In this document: positions 45,111 through 56,432 of the stretch, piece after piece
How positions within the stretch are numbered: position 1 is the stretch's first letter
Layout: each line of letters begins with the position of its first letter
Assembly: GCF_910592395.1 (NCBI RefSeq)
Contig: NC_088308.1
Coordinates: 14,709,501 to 14,773,500, forward strand
Length of the DNA: 64,000 nt
Direction: 5' to 3'
From: Lineus longissimus
Lineage: Eukaryota; Nemertea; Pilidiophora; Heteronemertea; Lineidae
Translations under genes and position numbers: made by a program
The notes under the pieces: generated by a model
What the model saw: the letters and a program-made list of their open reading frames with translations, nothing else
The model's database searches: none
What the model was told of the DNA's origin: nothing

Positions 45111-46129
45111 AATCCTTCAAGAATAAATTAACCCAATATAGCCACCTATTTTTTTGCACTTTCGATCTATAACCACCTTTTTTTTTAAGAGTTTCACAAA
45201 TTCAGACATGAATTTTTAAAATGATTTTTATGTATTGTTCGACTTCAAAACCATATATTACAAGTTATATTTCTACGAAAGGTCATGAACTAAAGAATTA
45301 AGATTTTCAAAATTTTTGGTGGAGGGTCATTTTTGGTGACCTTTGACCTTGACCTTTTGACCTTTGATGAAAAATCTCTTTCCAGCCACTTTCAACTATT
45401 TTCCAAAAATTTGAAGAGTTCTGCACAGAATAATGATTAGCAAATATTGAAAAATATCATTGCAAGGATGTCAGGCAATAAATGACCTTCAATTTGCCAA
45501 AATATAGGTCAACAGGTATATGACCTTTGACGCGTAAAGTCACCACGAAATTCATCAAGTTCATAATTTCAGTTCTCTCAGACATAGAAAGTGTCACACA
45601 TTTCATAAGTAAACACACTACTGCAGACAACATCTTTTGTCTATTTCAAGGTATCTGATTTTCACCAAATAAGAGTAAGACATCAAAGTCAGAAAGTGTG
45701 TCCATCGTCAATGACTGTTGGTAATGAGCAATAATTGCCTTATTGTTCAGGGATGTTGTGAGATAGATAGAAACATGCCTTGCACATATTGGCAAGGCAT
45801 CCAGAACAGCCATATATAGTTTCAATATTTCCTCCAAACGACGCAAATTCTTGGCCATTTCAGAGAACTCTCAAAGTCAAAACAGAAATCAATACATGCA
45901 ATATCGGTGTTGTTACACAAAAACAGAAGGAGGAAGCCGCCTCGCAATTTGGGGATTCCCCATGTGATTCCGCGAAACCTAGAATAGGAACGCGCATATA
46001 TTATTCCATATTTGGATACCTGAGGGCATTCCCTTGATGATATGAATATGATGACGTAGCCGGAGATTCCCAAGAGGGGTTTTCCAGCGGTTTTAGAGGA
46101 CATCGTCGATATGGCGGTTCAGGGCGAAC
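45111..46129. other. 1 kb without a recognised gene
   Basis: Contains a run of TGACCTTTGACCTTGACC-like half-sites near 45340 and A/T-rich sequence. Short opposite frames near 45.8-46.1 kb are unconvincing. Confidence 0.4.
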
Positions 46130-46752
46130 GTGGCGGCTCGTAGCAAGGCGGTTCAGGGCGGCAATGGGTCTATTGGGTTAAATGACTTCTGGAAAGATGT
46201 CCACACAGCCTGGACGATTTTGAGGCAACAAAACATAGACCCTCGCAAAGAACCAATGTTCCATAACCAAAACATAAAGGTAGATAACAAAACCATATTC
46301 TACACTCAATGGCAAAATCCGGGAGTGGGAACGCTAAATGATCTGATTGACAACACAGGACACACTTATATATGGGAAAAATTTAAACAAAAATACAACT
46401 TTGAAGATAATAAAAAATTCTTTAGATATAATTCTGTCATCAGTGCTATCCCAAAAAAGTGGAAAGATGACATGAAGCAAAGTGGACAGAAGTTGGTAGA
46501 GGTAACTTAAAGAGACATTCAACAACTCAAAAATCTTTAAAAACCTGGACAACACTTTTATACTGAAAAAATTATAAATAAATACCTACCTTTGCAACTG
46601 CAGAGAAAAAATGGGAAGATATCATAAACAAAGAAATAAGTCGAAATATTTGGCAATATTTTTACAATTCAGTACAAAAAGCCACCAAAGAAACAAAACT
46701 ACGCATGTTGCAGATGAAAGTACTCCATAGAATTCTGCCAATTAATCCAGCG
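46130..46752 (+). mobile_element. L1-like LINE ORF2 fragment, left part
   Basis: Codes for part of the region downstream of RT: NKTIFYTQWQNPGVGTLNDL, FKQKYNF, SVISAIPKKWK, then after stops KETKLRMLQMKVLHRILPIN. The reading continues at 48996-49170 on the other side of an inserted element. Confidence 0.7.
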
Positions 46753-48995
46753 GTCAATAAGATGTCTGTACCCCCCTGGTCAGACACTCGACAAGTATTC
46801 ACTTTTTGAAAAAAAACTGAGGGTCAGAACTCGACACTTTTCCACCGATTGTTGAACATAATTTCGTCAGGATATCACTTTTCACCAAATCAAGGGATAC
46901 TTACTTCTATATAATTCACTTGAATATTGTAGCCTATGTGTTATGTATTATTACAAGGAAATATAAAGTAACCTCTTTTACAGATGTCTTCATCTTATAT
47001 TTTTCACCAGGACTGCAGGCAGGAACCATCCGAAAGTCCTATAGCGACAAAGAAAACATTGACATGTCCTTGTTCGCAGTGTCTAGTGATCACCTTTTCA
47101 TTCATGAACAGATATAGATTCCTCGGGATGGATCAGGGGTGGATGCAAGCTGTCCCTTACTGAAAGGGTACATCAGGAGATATCACCACCACTGAATAAA
47201 GATATTTCTCATGTGTGCAGACGGGTGCTGCTAATCTGGAAAGTTGTGATCTCTCCCGATGCACTCTACAGTAATCTACGTAAAAGAACTGCGAAAAACT
47301 GTAAAAATAGTAGTACTAACCTTGGAGGCCATGTTGACAGATCTGCGTGAAAATGTGCGTCAGCCGACGATCAACTCTTTTTGGCTCACCGTAGGGGAGT
47401 TTATGTAATACCGCAGTGTCCGTCGTCCGTCGTCCGTCGTCGTATCCTATTTCAAAAACAGTGGCACGTTTCTTAACCGCTAGGGCTATGAACTTGAAAC
47501 TTTGTACACAGCACCCCCTAGGTCAGGTGACCTTTGACACTGAATCTCGGTCCGATCTGATTCTCAACTTGGCCACCAGGGGGCCAAATGTCGATATCTA
47601 AAAAGTGTGATATCTCAATTATTAGTGACTTGTTTTCGATGAAACTTGTGTTGTAGGTACTCATAGCAAATATACATCTTATATCATACGGGTTTTTAAT
47701 TTGACCTACTTTTCAAGTTCACAGAGGTCATATGGCGTAAATTGGCTGTTAGAGAAACTATGGCACGTTTCTTAACCACTAAAGCTATGAACTTGAAACT
47801 TAGTACATATAACCCCCTATATCACATAGCCTCTGGTGCTGAATTTCAGTTTGATCTGATCCTCAACTTTGCCACCAGGGGGCCAAAAGTGGAAATCTAA
47901 AAAGTGTGATATCTCGCTTATAAGTGACTTGTTTTCGATAAAATTTTTATGGTAGGTACTCTTAGGAAAAATACATCACATATCGTACGGGTTTTCAATT
48001 TGACCTACTTTTCAAGGTCACAGAGGTCATATGGCGTAAATTGGCCGTTAGAGTGTAAACTATGGCACGTTTCTTAACCACTAAAGCTATGAACTTGAAA
48101 CTTAGTGCATATAACCCCCTACATCAGATAACCTTTGATGCCGAATTTTGACCTGATCTGATTCTTTATTCGGCCACCAGGGGGCCATAATGGAAAAAGG
48201 AAGAAGTGCAATATCTTGCTTATTTGAGTGAATTGTTTTCGATAAAATTTTTATGGCAGGGACCTCTAGCAAGGATACACCACATGTCCTACGATTTTTG
48301 GATTTGACCTCCTTTTCTAGGTCACAGAGGTCAAATGGCGTAAATTGGCCATTAGAGTGTAACTATGGCACGTTTCTTAACTGCTGAAGCTATGAACTTG
48401 AAAGTTGGTACATGTAACCCCCTACATTAGATAATCACCGAATTTTGGCCTGATCTGATTCTTGATTTGGCCACCAGGGGGTCAAAACTGAAAAAGTAGG
48501 AAGTGCAATATCTCGCTTATTAATGACTTTTTTTCGATGAATTTTTTATTGCAGGGACTCTTAGCAATCACACGATATTGATCTTGTTGATGTCATAGAC
48601 AATTATTGGTTGGATCATAAACTTATATATACTGCCCTGTCTTATTACTTGACGTCAATACACATCTAAAAAAAGTCTTCATGTCTGATTGTGTTCACCA
48701 TATTCACCTCTAAACTAAGCATGATCCTGCCTACTAAAAGATGTATACGGTGAGCACAATGGCCCCTGGCCGTTTCATTTAATAATTTATTTCTTGTGGT
48801 TTATCACTCGACAGAAAGTCGACATTTGCAAAAATTGACTACCTCAGGTATTCGTTGAATTTTCGACACCTTTCCAAGGCCAATTCACCAGAAATTCGAC
48901 GTTGGAAAATAATCAGCAACCTCAGGACTCGACACGAATTCGGCATCGAGTGCATGTCGAGCGCTGACCATTGGGGGTACAGACATCTTATTGAC
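46753..48995. mobile_element. Insertion with 23-bp perfect inverted ends, in the L1-like LINE
   Basis: A 23-bp sequence starting GTCAATAAGATGTCTGTACC (46753-46775) recurs exactly inverted at 48973-48995, and similarity goes on inward to about 45 bp (TGGTCAG...CTCGACA). Short TCGACA/TGTCGA motifs recur at both ends. It carries a family R copy. No transposase and no clear target duplication. Confidence 0.6.
47383..48776 (+). repeat. Family R element with four monomers
   Basis: Same 5' end (CTTTTTGGCTCACCG), same unique 3' segment (ACACGATATTGATCTTGTTG...) and same terminus as the 903-2622 copy. Monomers start near 47459, 47757, 48059 and 48363. Confidence 0.75.
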
Positions 48996-49170
48996 TGCTG
49001 CATAATGCATGGCTGTTTAAATGTAAACTACACAACACAAAAAATTGCACTTTCTGCTAGATAAACACGGAATCAATTGAACGCCTTTTTTGGGACTGTC
49101 CAATAATAAAGAGCCTCTGGCTCAGGTTAGCCGAATGGCAAAAAAAGGCCTAAAATTTTAACATTGAACT
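48996..49170 (+). mobile_element. L1-like LINE ORF2 fragment, right part
   Basis: Frame-broken coding for NCTFC, then ESIERLFWDCPIIKSLWLRLAEW, the Cys-rich C-terminal motif of L1-type ORF2, continuing the fragment at 46130-46752. Confidence 0.65.
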
Positions 49171-49432
49171 TAGTTTAGAAAACGTAATCATGGGAAATTT
49201 AGGGGAATCCACTTTAACCACTTAACTGTGCAGGACGAGATATCTTGTCATGCACGTGTGCACCGCTACTGGGTACGACGAGATATCTCGTCATACTGTT
49301 ATACCTTATTTTCTAGTAGTCATATCAGTTCTATGCAATACCAAGATCATCAATGGGGATTCCCCGAAGTTTGTCGATGTTTAGTCTCAAGTTTTATTGA
49401 GGTGTGGCAGCACTGTCGGCGATTTCCCGAAA

Positions 49433-52400
49433 ATGGCAGCGCCACAAAGGTGAGGCGTATTCTGGATGACAATCTTTTGGAACAGATACTCGATTGTGAC
49501 GATGAAGTGTCCGATTATGTATCTTCTAACGATGATGATGAACCTTATGCCAGAATGCTTCCGATTTCGATGCAACAAGTCAGAGTGGGGATGATATGCT
49601 TGACAATGCAAGCTCTGACAGTGGCAGTGATGGTAATATCGGGCATGTGCTAGGTGGTCGCTGTGGCAACTAAGTTCAAGCGCGGGTAATTCAAAATCAA
49701 CCTCCTTGGACAGAAAATGGACGGCGTCGTGACAGGTTTCAGTTTACTGCTGTACCAGGGTTGAAGGCTAATGTTGCCGATAAGGATGATCCAGTGCCGT
49801 ACTTTGAACTGTTTTTTGATGATGACATTTTAGCAGTTATTGTGGAGCAGACCAACCTCTATGCTGCACAGTTCATCGATGAGCACAAAGGTCAGGAGAA
49901 ACGTAGGTCACGTTATTAACAATGGCAGGACACAAACTCTGATGAAATACAGGTTTTATTGGCTCTCCTTTTTCTACAAGGGATTATTCAGAAGCCAGAT
50001 AACCAGATGTACTTCAGCAAGCGGCAATCCATTGCAACGCCATTCTTTAGCGATATAATGCCATGTGATCGCTTCCTTTTGTTGTGCAAATTTTTGCACT
50101 TTGCAGACAACACCATGATGGATCTAGGCATTCCAAATGTGTCGAGGAAGCTCTACAAGCTGTACCCTATCCTAAACCATCTGCGCCAGAAATTCAAGTC
50201 CGTGTACCAGCCAGAGCAGGAGATTGCAATAGATGAATCGCTCATGATGTGGAAAGGCCGTCTTGGCTGGAAACAGTACATTCCATCAAAGCGAGCACGC
50301 TTTGGCATCAAGTCCTACGAGTTGTGCGAATCCCAATCCGGCTATATTTGGGATTTCTTCACCTACACCGGGCAAGACACCGAATACCGTGCTGAGTACC
50401 GTGATAACCCATCAATGGGAGCCAGGGTCATCCTCTCGCTTGCACATCCTCTCCTCGATCAAGGGTATGGGATAAACATGGACAACTTCTTCAGTTCTCC
50501 AATCCTGTTTGACTTCCTGTGTCAGCATGAAACAGATGCTGTAGGTACAATCAGACCCAACAGAAAAGGCCTACCTGTCCAGATGACGCAGAAGCGGTTG
50601 AAAAAGGGGGAAAGTTGTGACTACTACCGTGGTAAGTTGATGGCTCTCAAATGGAGAGATAAGAAAGACGTCCATATGCTCTCCACTTACCACAATGGTA
50701 CTAAAGTAGATGTTAGACAGAGAGGGGATAAAGTGGTGTCGAAACCCCAAGTCTGCCTTGACTACTACGATACAATGGGTGGCGTTGACCTGAGTGATGC
50801 CTATATCTCAAAACGAAGTATTGCTTGCTCTACTTGACTTATCTGCTGCGTTTGATACCGTGAATCATCGGCTTCTTCTTGATCGGTTGGAGAAAAACGT
50901 CGGACTCACTGGAACTGCACTTCAGTGGTTTTCCTCATATCTCACTAACAGAAAGACCTCAGTGTGTGTCATGGGCCATGTCTCCGATAAAGTGGTGTTA
51001 TCACATGGTGTCCCTCAGGGCTCTGTGTTAGGGCCAGTACTTTTCAACATCTACACGAGACCTCTCGGTGACGTGATGAGAAGCGAAAATATAAATTCAT
51101 TTGAAATGTATGCTGACGACAATCAGCTACTTGGTATTTTTCCATATGGTAATCTAGGACTTGGAAGTTTAACTGTTGCACGAGTGGAATGTTGCATTCG
51201 GAGTGTGGGGCTATGGCTTCTTGTGAACGATCTATGCTGCAATGGCTCAAAGACAGAGTTTTTGGCAATAACTTCTTCTCGTAGAAGTCCGTCAGTGACT
51301 CAACTTAATGTTGACGGGACCGTTATAAGCCGCTGTGATACTGTGCGAGACCTGGGCGCTTGGTTCGACCAACACATGGACATGAACGTCCATGTGAGAA
51401 AGATTTGTCAAAGCGCATTCTCTAATTTGCACAATATTGGCCGAATTAGAAAGTACCTCGACACCGCCAGTACACAGCGACTTGTCCAAGCGCTTGTGAT
51501 CTCCCGCCTTGACTATAATAATGGTCTCATCCACGGTCTTCCCAAGAAGACTATTGCCCCATTGCAAAAAGTGCAAAACTCTGCGGCCAGGTTGATAACA
51601 AAGACACGGAAACGCCACCATGTGACTCCAGTATTGAAGCGGTTACACTGGCTTCCAGTGCACCTGCGATCGCAGTTTAAGATCATCTGCATGGCGCATA
51701 AGGCCGTCTATGGGAACAGTTCACCTCTCTATCTCAGGGAGCTGGTCAGTCCATTTGTTCATTTCCGCACTACGTGTGCTACATCATCAGGATGCAGTCT
51801 TGCAGTGCGACGCACCAGAAGCAATTATGGGGACAGGAGTTTCTCTGTCTGCGCTGCAAGGCTGTGGAATGGCCTGCCCGGCTCTCTGAGATCAGCTGAG
51901 GACTATGTGTCATTCAGAGGCCAGCTAAAGACTTGGCTCTTTGGGAAATTTTAATTATAAATCCAGGTGGCGCTTTTAACAGCTTTTTCCGTTCTGAGAA
52001 GCGCCCTAAAAATGATCTATTGTATGTATGTATGTATATCTGGTGTGCTATCCCTCAGCCAGGAAGAGGCTCAAAAAGTACTACCAGAAGCAATTCAGAC
52101 ATCTAGTGGACATGTCTGCTCTCTACGCCTACTTGCTGTACAAGAAACAGGGGGGAAAGATGGACAGGCTGACCTTTCAGTTGGATCTGATTGAGGGCAT
52201 TCTGGCAAAGTAGAAGCAAGTGGCACCTGCCAAGCCTAGACGAGGTAGACCTCCTCGTGGTGAAATGCCGCAGCGACTAAGTGAGCGTTACTTCCCCAGT
52301 CACATTCCTCCCACTCCCAAGAAAGACAAACCTGCACGTAGGTGTATTGTTTGTCTAGGAAGAAGAAGAAGGAGTCAAGTTACTGCTGCAGAAAGTGTGA

Positions 52401-52545
52401 CAAAGCCTTGTGTGCTGCCCCTTGCTTTGAGCTTTACCACACTTTGGTGAGGTACAACACTGACATTCTGCCGAATCCAGCAGATGAATCTGATGGGTCA
52501 GGTGACATATTGAGTCAGATCTGGATGACTAGACAGGCTAGATAG
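49433..52545 (+). pseudogene. piggyBac transposase, frameshifted and split by a LINE
   Basis: An acidic N-terminus (DDEVSDYVSSNDDDEPY, 49.49-49.55 kb) is followed by shifted frames (near 49560 and 49670, stop ~49917) and then the 292-codon core (49959-50808) with the DDE_Tnp_1_7 features LLCKFLHFADN, EIAIDESLMMWKGRLGWKQYI (catalytic Asp in AIDES), MDNFFSSPILFDFL (second Asp) and DYYDTMGGVDLSD (third Asp). After the LINE the gene resumes at 52042 with SARKRLKKYYQKQFRHLVDM and ends in a Cys-rich zinc finger (RRCIVC...YCCRKCDKALCAAPC, ~52340-52440). Several frameshifts and the LINE make it inactive. Confidence 0.8.
50809..52034 (+). mobile_element. CR1-like LINE, 5'-truncated
   Basis: An open frame (to 51954) with the second half of RT: LLDLSAAFDTVNH, HGVPQGSVLGPVLF, and the catalytic YADDNQL box, then VQNSAARLITKTRKRHH and LHWLPVHLRSQFK. 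The tail ends in (TATG)n. TATATCT flanks both sides (50802-50808, 52035-52041), although a 3-bp TAT duplication would fit the transposase frame better. The ORF is uninterrupted, so the copy is fairly young. Confidence 0.8.
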
Positions 52546-53058
52546 ATTCCAGATTGAACTGTGTGTTACTGAGTTACTGTTGCTGTTGCTGTTTCTGTTC
52601 AATGTTGGATTCTGGAACTCTGGGACTGATACTTGTGTGAAAGACATTTTAGATGCAACATTCCTCCACATGCTCCAGTGGCTTCCGGGCTCAAGTGACT
52701 CCCGCACGCTCCCGCATGCTCCAGTGACTCCTTGGCTGAAGTGGAGCACATTTCTGCAATGCCTGCATAAACTTTTAGCAAGATGTTTAGACTGCTTTAT
52801 GGTAATTCAACTGTACAAGTTGTTACCTGTCTGCTATGCTTAGAATAGCAGTGACAAGTTGAGTTAGTTAGATAGACGTCTCCTGAGAAGAAGAAAGTTT
52901 CTTCAAAATCATTGGATTTTTTTCAAATAATAAGGTAAAACACCCAAAATGGTAAAAAATGAGACTTTATTGCCTAAAACACAAGTAGACATACTATTTT
53001 ACATGTTCCTGAAGTAAAGTGGGTTAACGGGAAAAAAATTCCACAGTTAAGTGGTTAA

Positions 53059-53369
53059 TACAACATATTAAGTTAATTACAAAAGGAGATATATATTTTA
53101 CAAAATTAAAAGAGGGTGTTCCGAATATCAAAGGTCTCATTCCAGTTGTCAAATATAAATGTAGCATAGAAACTTTTTATACCTCCCGGGAAAATCTATT
53201 AGCAAAATCGGGGGAAGAACTTCTTACTGAATTAGAAATCATTGTTTAGTATGACTTTAACCTGTACTAGTATTTCTGCTCAAAAATGTTTTCATGCTAA
53301 AAAACTTATGTATTTTTTTTCTCTTCTCCTGTGTCGGGTATTTTGTTTCTTCTTTAAATAAAATATATA
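53059..53369. other. AT-rich, nothing recognised
   Basis: Between the piggyBac TTAA and the recognisable end of the minus-strand LINE there are no motifs I can assign. Confidence 0.4.
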
Positions 53370-55211
53370 TTGCACAAAAAAGCATCGAGCATCATACAAT
53401 ATACAGAAGTTTTACTACTGTTGTAGTATTCTATTATTTCATTTACAGCCGTACTACAAGTAGCGGTGGAAACCGAATTGAGCATCAGTGGTATTTAACA
53501 CAGCATCATATTTCTTCAAAAAAACGTTGTCTAAAATTTTTCCATGATGCTGCTAAGAGATATTCCTCTATAATTGTCAGATGAATTTAAGGATTTACGA
53601 TTATTCTTCCGTAAAGGTATCACCGTCGTCTTAGAAAAAACTAGTTGGACAATATCCAGGCGAGACCATTGAGCTTAGAAGCAAGGATAAGATAACGTTT
53701 AATTTATGACCTCCATGAATAAAATGATCTGACTGAATGTTAGGGTAACTATCCTTCTTCCCCCTCTTAAGCTTCCTGATACCCAGACTCATATCCTCAA
53801 CACTAACTCGGTGGTTTTTAGCTCACCTCTTAGCAGAGGTGAGCTTATCCCATACCGTGGCGTCCGTCGTCCGTCGTCGTCGTCCGTCGTCCGTTAGCAG
53901 GGCACGTTTCGTAACTGTTAGAGCTATTGAGTTGAAACTTGGTACACATGTACCCTTATGTAATGACACCTTGGAGACCAAGTTTTGGTCCGATTCGTTT
54001 TATGGTTTGGCCACCAGGGGGCCAAACGTTAAAAGTGAAAATATGCAATATCTCCCTTAATAGTAGTCGGGAAATTTTGAAAAAAATATGGTAGGTACTT
54101 CTAGCAAAGGTGCATCATATATCCTCCGGGTTTTTGATTTGACCTCCTTTTCAAGGTCACAGAGGTCAAATAGTGTAAATTGGCCGTTAGGATGTAACGA
54201 TGGCACGTTTCTAAACTGCAATGACTATTGATACCAAATTTGGTACACATTTACCCCTTAGTCAGGTGATCTCAGGGACTGAAGTTTGGTCCAATATGAT
54301 TCACCACTTGACCACCAGGGGGCAAAATCCAAAAACCTTAAAAATGTGATTATTCCTTAACTTCTTGCCCGATTGCCACCAATTTGATATCATGGGTACA
54401 TCTAACCACCATACAGTAAATGTCACACAGGTTTTTAATTTGACCTTCTTGTCAAGGTCACAGAGGTCAAATGGCGTAAATTCGCCGTCAGGCTGTAACT
54501 ATGGCACGTTTCTTAACTGCAATGACTATTGATCACAAATTAAGTACACATGTATCCCTTGGTCAGGTGATCTCAGGTACCGAAGTTTGGTGCGATCTGA
54601 TTTGCCGTTTGGCCTCCAGGGAGGGGGCCAAATCCTAAATTCTTCAAAATGCCATTATTCCTAGTAATGACTTGCCCGATTGGCAATTTTATATCATAGG
54701 TACATCTAATTCTAACAACCATTTAATGCGTCACCCGGGTCGTCTTTGATTTGACCTACTTTTCAAGGTCACAGAGGTCGAATGTACTGTAAATTGGCCA
54801 TTTTGGGGAAATTGTAATTGCTTGGACCTACATCAAACCTAACACTACATGACACAATACCATGCTCTTTATCCATCTTTCCTCCACATGAGGTGAGCAC
54901 AATGGCCCTGGCCATTTCATTATAACAGCAACCCTCACAACACTTTAACAGGATGTTTTCACTCATCAACTCCTTTAAATTATTCATATCAACATTATCA
55001 TAAGGCACGGAATTATACAACCTTTCGAATTTGTCCGCAAACTCATCACAAAAAGCCTGCTTACCCTCAATACCATCCTTTGAACTCGCCATTACAACAC
55101 CTGAACCTTTGATCTTTTTAACATGTTTCCAAAATTCTTTATTGTTTTTACTCCTTAGGGAATTAGCCAATTTTTCAGCAGCAACTCTATCTTGTTCCCT
55201 TTTGACCCAAT
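53370..55211 (-). mobile_element. Minus-strand non-LTR retrotransposon ORF2, interrupted
   Basis: From the right: WVKREQDRVAAEKLANSLRS and KEFWKHVKKIKGSG (54770-55211), the linker between endonuclease and RT. After family R (53815-54919) the RT continues with LGIRKLKRGKKDSYPNIQSDHF, SDNYRGISLSSI and EIIEYYNSSKTSVYCMMLDA (to ~53370), in several frames. It is truncated at both ends: the right break near 55211 is the apparent Polinton junction, and sequence past 53370 is unrelated. Confidence 0.7.
53815..54919 (+). repeat. Family R element with three monomers, inserted in a LINE
   Basis: 5' end TTTTTAGCTCACCTC with terminal hairpin (AGCTCACCTC...GAGGTGAGCT), GTCCGTC run, three monomers (near 53903, 54199, 54502) and 3' end GAGGTGAGCACAATGGCCC...TTTCATTA. 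The interruption of the LINE coding sequence on both sides fixes the borders to within a few bases and shows the family is mobile. Confidence 0.75.
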
Positions 55212-55298
55212 CTCATGGCCCAGTGATACATAACTGTGGAGTGAGTAGGGTAAAAGTGAGAGTTCTAACTCAGACCACATTTGACTGACATCCCTTTC

Positions 55299-55480
55299 AG
55301 TCAAATTCCAGTCAACATGTTTCACGAATTTCCTCCACCCTTTCCAGTTAAATCATAGTCAAACAAAACTCAGTCAAATTCCAGTCAACACGTTTCACGA
55401 ATTTCCTCCACCCTTTCCAGTTAAATTATAGTCAAACAAAACTCAGTCAAATTCCAGTCAACACGTTTCACGAATTTCCT
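55299..55480. repeat. 72-bp tandem repeats near the Polinton left end
   Basis: Two and a half copies starting at 55299, 55371 and 55444, each beginning CAGTCAAATTCCAGTCAAC. The heptamer CAGTCAA and variants (CAGTTAA, TAGTCAA, GGTCAAA) recur every 15-25 bp from 55280 to 55650. Confidence 0.8.
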
Positions 55481-55523
55481 CATTTTGATAAATTTTCAAT
55501 AATTTTTTATCCAGTGAAACCCC

Positions 55524-55640
55524 AGTTAAACCCGTTCTCCAATTTTGGAGAACGAACATATGGTCAAACACCAGTCAACACATTTTCTCTTGGTCAAATC
55601 TCAGTTAAACCCGTTCTCCAATTTTGGAGAACGAACATAT
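55524..55640. repeat. 79-bp direct repeat containing an inverted repeat
   Basis: GTTCTCCAATTTTGGAGAAC (9-bp arms, TT centre) occurs at 55534-55553 and again at 55613-55632, each within CAGTTAAACCC...GAACATATGGTCAAAC. The site resembles a dimer-binding site duplicated near a terminus. Confidence 0.8.
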
Positions 55641-55851
55641 GGTCAAACGTGGTCAAATTAAATTATTTTACAAACCACTCTCGCTTTTTCAAAATTACAA
55701 TCCGCTCGCTTCGCTCGCTTTACACAATTGTACAAAAGTACAAACGGTACATAAGTACACACCGCTCGCTGAACAACAATTGTACAATTCTTCAAAAGTA
55801 CAAAACTTCTACGACGAACACAATTTAATAAAAAAATTTTTCTTAAATAAA

Positions 55852-56154
55852 ATGATGCCCTTCCTCTCAAACGAACAACTTGAACAACGTATCACACGTT
55901 CAACAAATTATCTAAAATGGAAAGATCTCCCATTGAACGTTTGGTACAAAATCAACGCTTCGAACTCTTTCAAAACTACAGCAGGTGAGTCAATGTTACT
56001 CAGGTTGGAAGATTCGAAAGGTGACATTGTCACCGTGTGGTCTACGAGTATCATTAAGCGACAACTCACACCTGCTCATAAGTATATACGATCCACAGGT
56101 ATGAAAGAGTCAGTAAATGGTAAGAATTACTACGGGTTTGACTTGGTGGAATAA
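55852..56154 (+). CDS. Small Polinton protein of unknown function
   Basis: I choose the ATG at 55852 because it has the TAAATAAAATG context shared with other genes of the element; the frame is open further upstream (to 55624) but that part crosses repeat sequence. About 100 residues, with PLNVWYKINASNSFKT, LLRLEDSKGDIVTVWSTSI and KYIRSTGMKE. The alternating hydrophobic pattern suggests a small beta-rich (possibly OB-like) fold, which would fit a nucleic-acid-binding protein, but this is a guess. It is the leftmost gene and is read towards the structural genes. The stop codon runs into a TAATTTTATAAG hairpin. Confidence 0.6.
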   Translation: MMPFLSNEQLEQRITRSTNYLKWKDLPLNVWYKINASNSFKTTAGESMLLRLEDSKGDIVTVWSTSIIKRQLTPAHKYIRSTGMKESVNGKNYYGFDLVE

Positions 56155-56182
56155 TTTTATAAGCCCTTAAGCCTATAAATTT
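56155..56182. terminator. Inverted repeat between convergent genes
   Basis: TTTATAAG and CTATAAA pair (one bulged A) around CCCTTAAGC, directly after the stop of the 55852-56154 gene. A stronger hairpin of the same type occurs at 60755-60791. Confidence 0.45.
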
Positions 56183-56432
56183 ACATCCACACTACTCTTG
56201 TCTGACTTGCTAAATTAGCCCAAATTGATTATCTCAGATGAAAGTCATGTCATTTCGGATACTTTGGATGCGATAAGCCCTGCTTCAAGTTAGAAGCTAA
56301 ATTTATCATTGATTGAATTGAACTCAGTTCAAGTTGTAGACCGTGTTTGATGACTGGATTTTGAAAAACTTGCGTTATCGTCTGTACTTCTAAGATCATT
56401 CCTGTCCTTTATTATACAAAATAATATTTTTT
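56183..56432. other. Intergenic region between convergent genes
   Basis: About 250 bp, AT-rich, without repeats or ORFs. Confidence 0.5.

Larger units (their letters stand above)
49218..53054 (+). mobile_element. piggyBac transposon
   Basis: Inverted ends CCACTTAACTGTG (49218) and CACAGTTAAGTGG (ending 53054) with TTAA on both sides (49214-49217, 53055-53058). A 16-bp palindrome GACGAGATATCTCGTC (49277-49292) and a near copy (49234-49249) lie inside the left end. Contains the transposase gene interrupted by a LINE. About 2.6 kb without the LINE, normal for the family. Confidence 0.9.

Noticed and set aside
49228-49653. 141-codon ORF as a separate gene
   Set aside because: Its middle is the piggyBac transposase N-terminus read through a frameshift; the first part crosses the terminal repeat.
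55299-55480. Minisatellite of the host
   Set aside because: It lies between the LINE break and the first Polinton gene and its heptamers continue up to that gene, so a terminal repeat of the element is the better reading.
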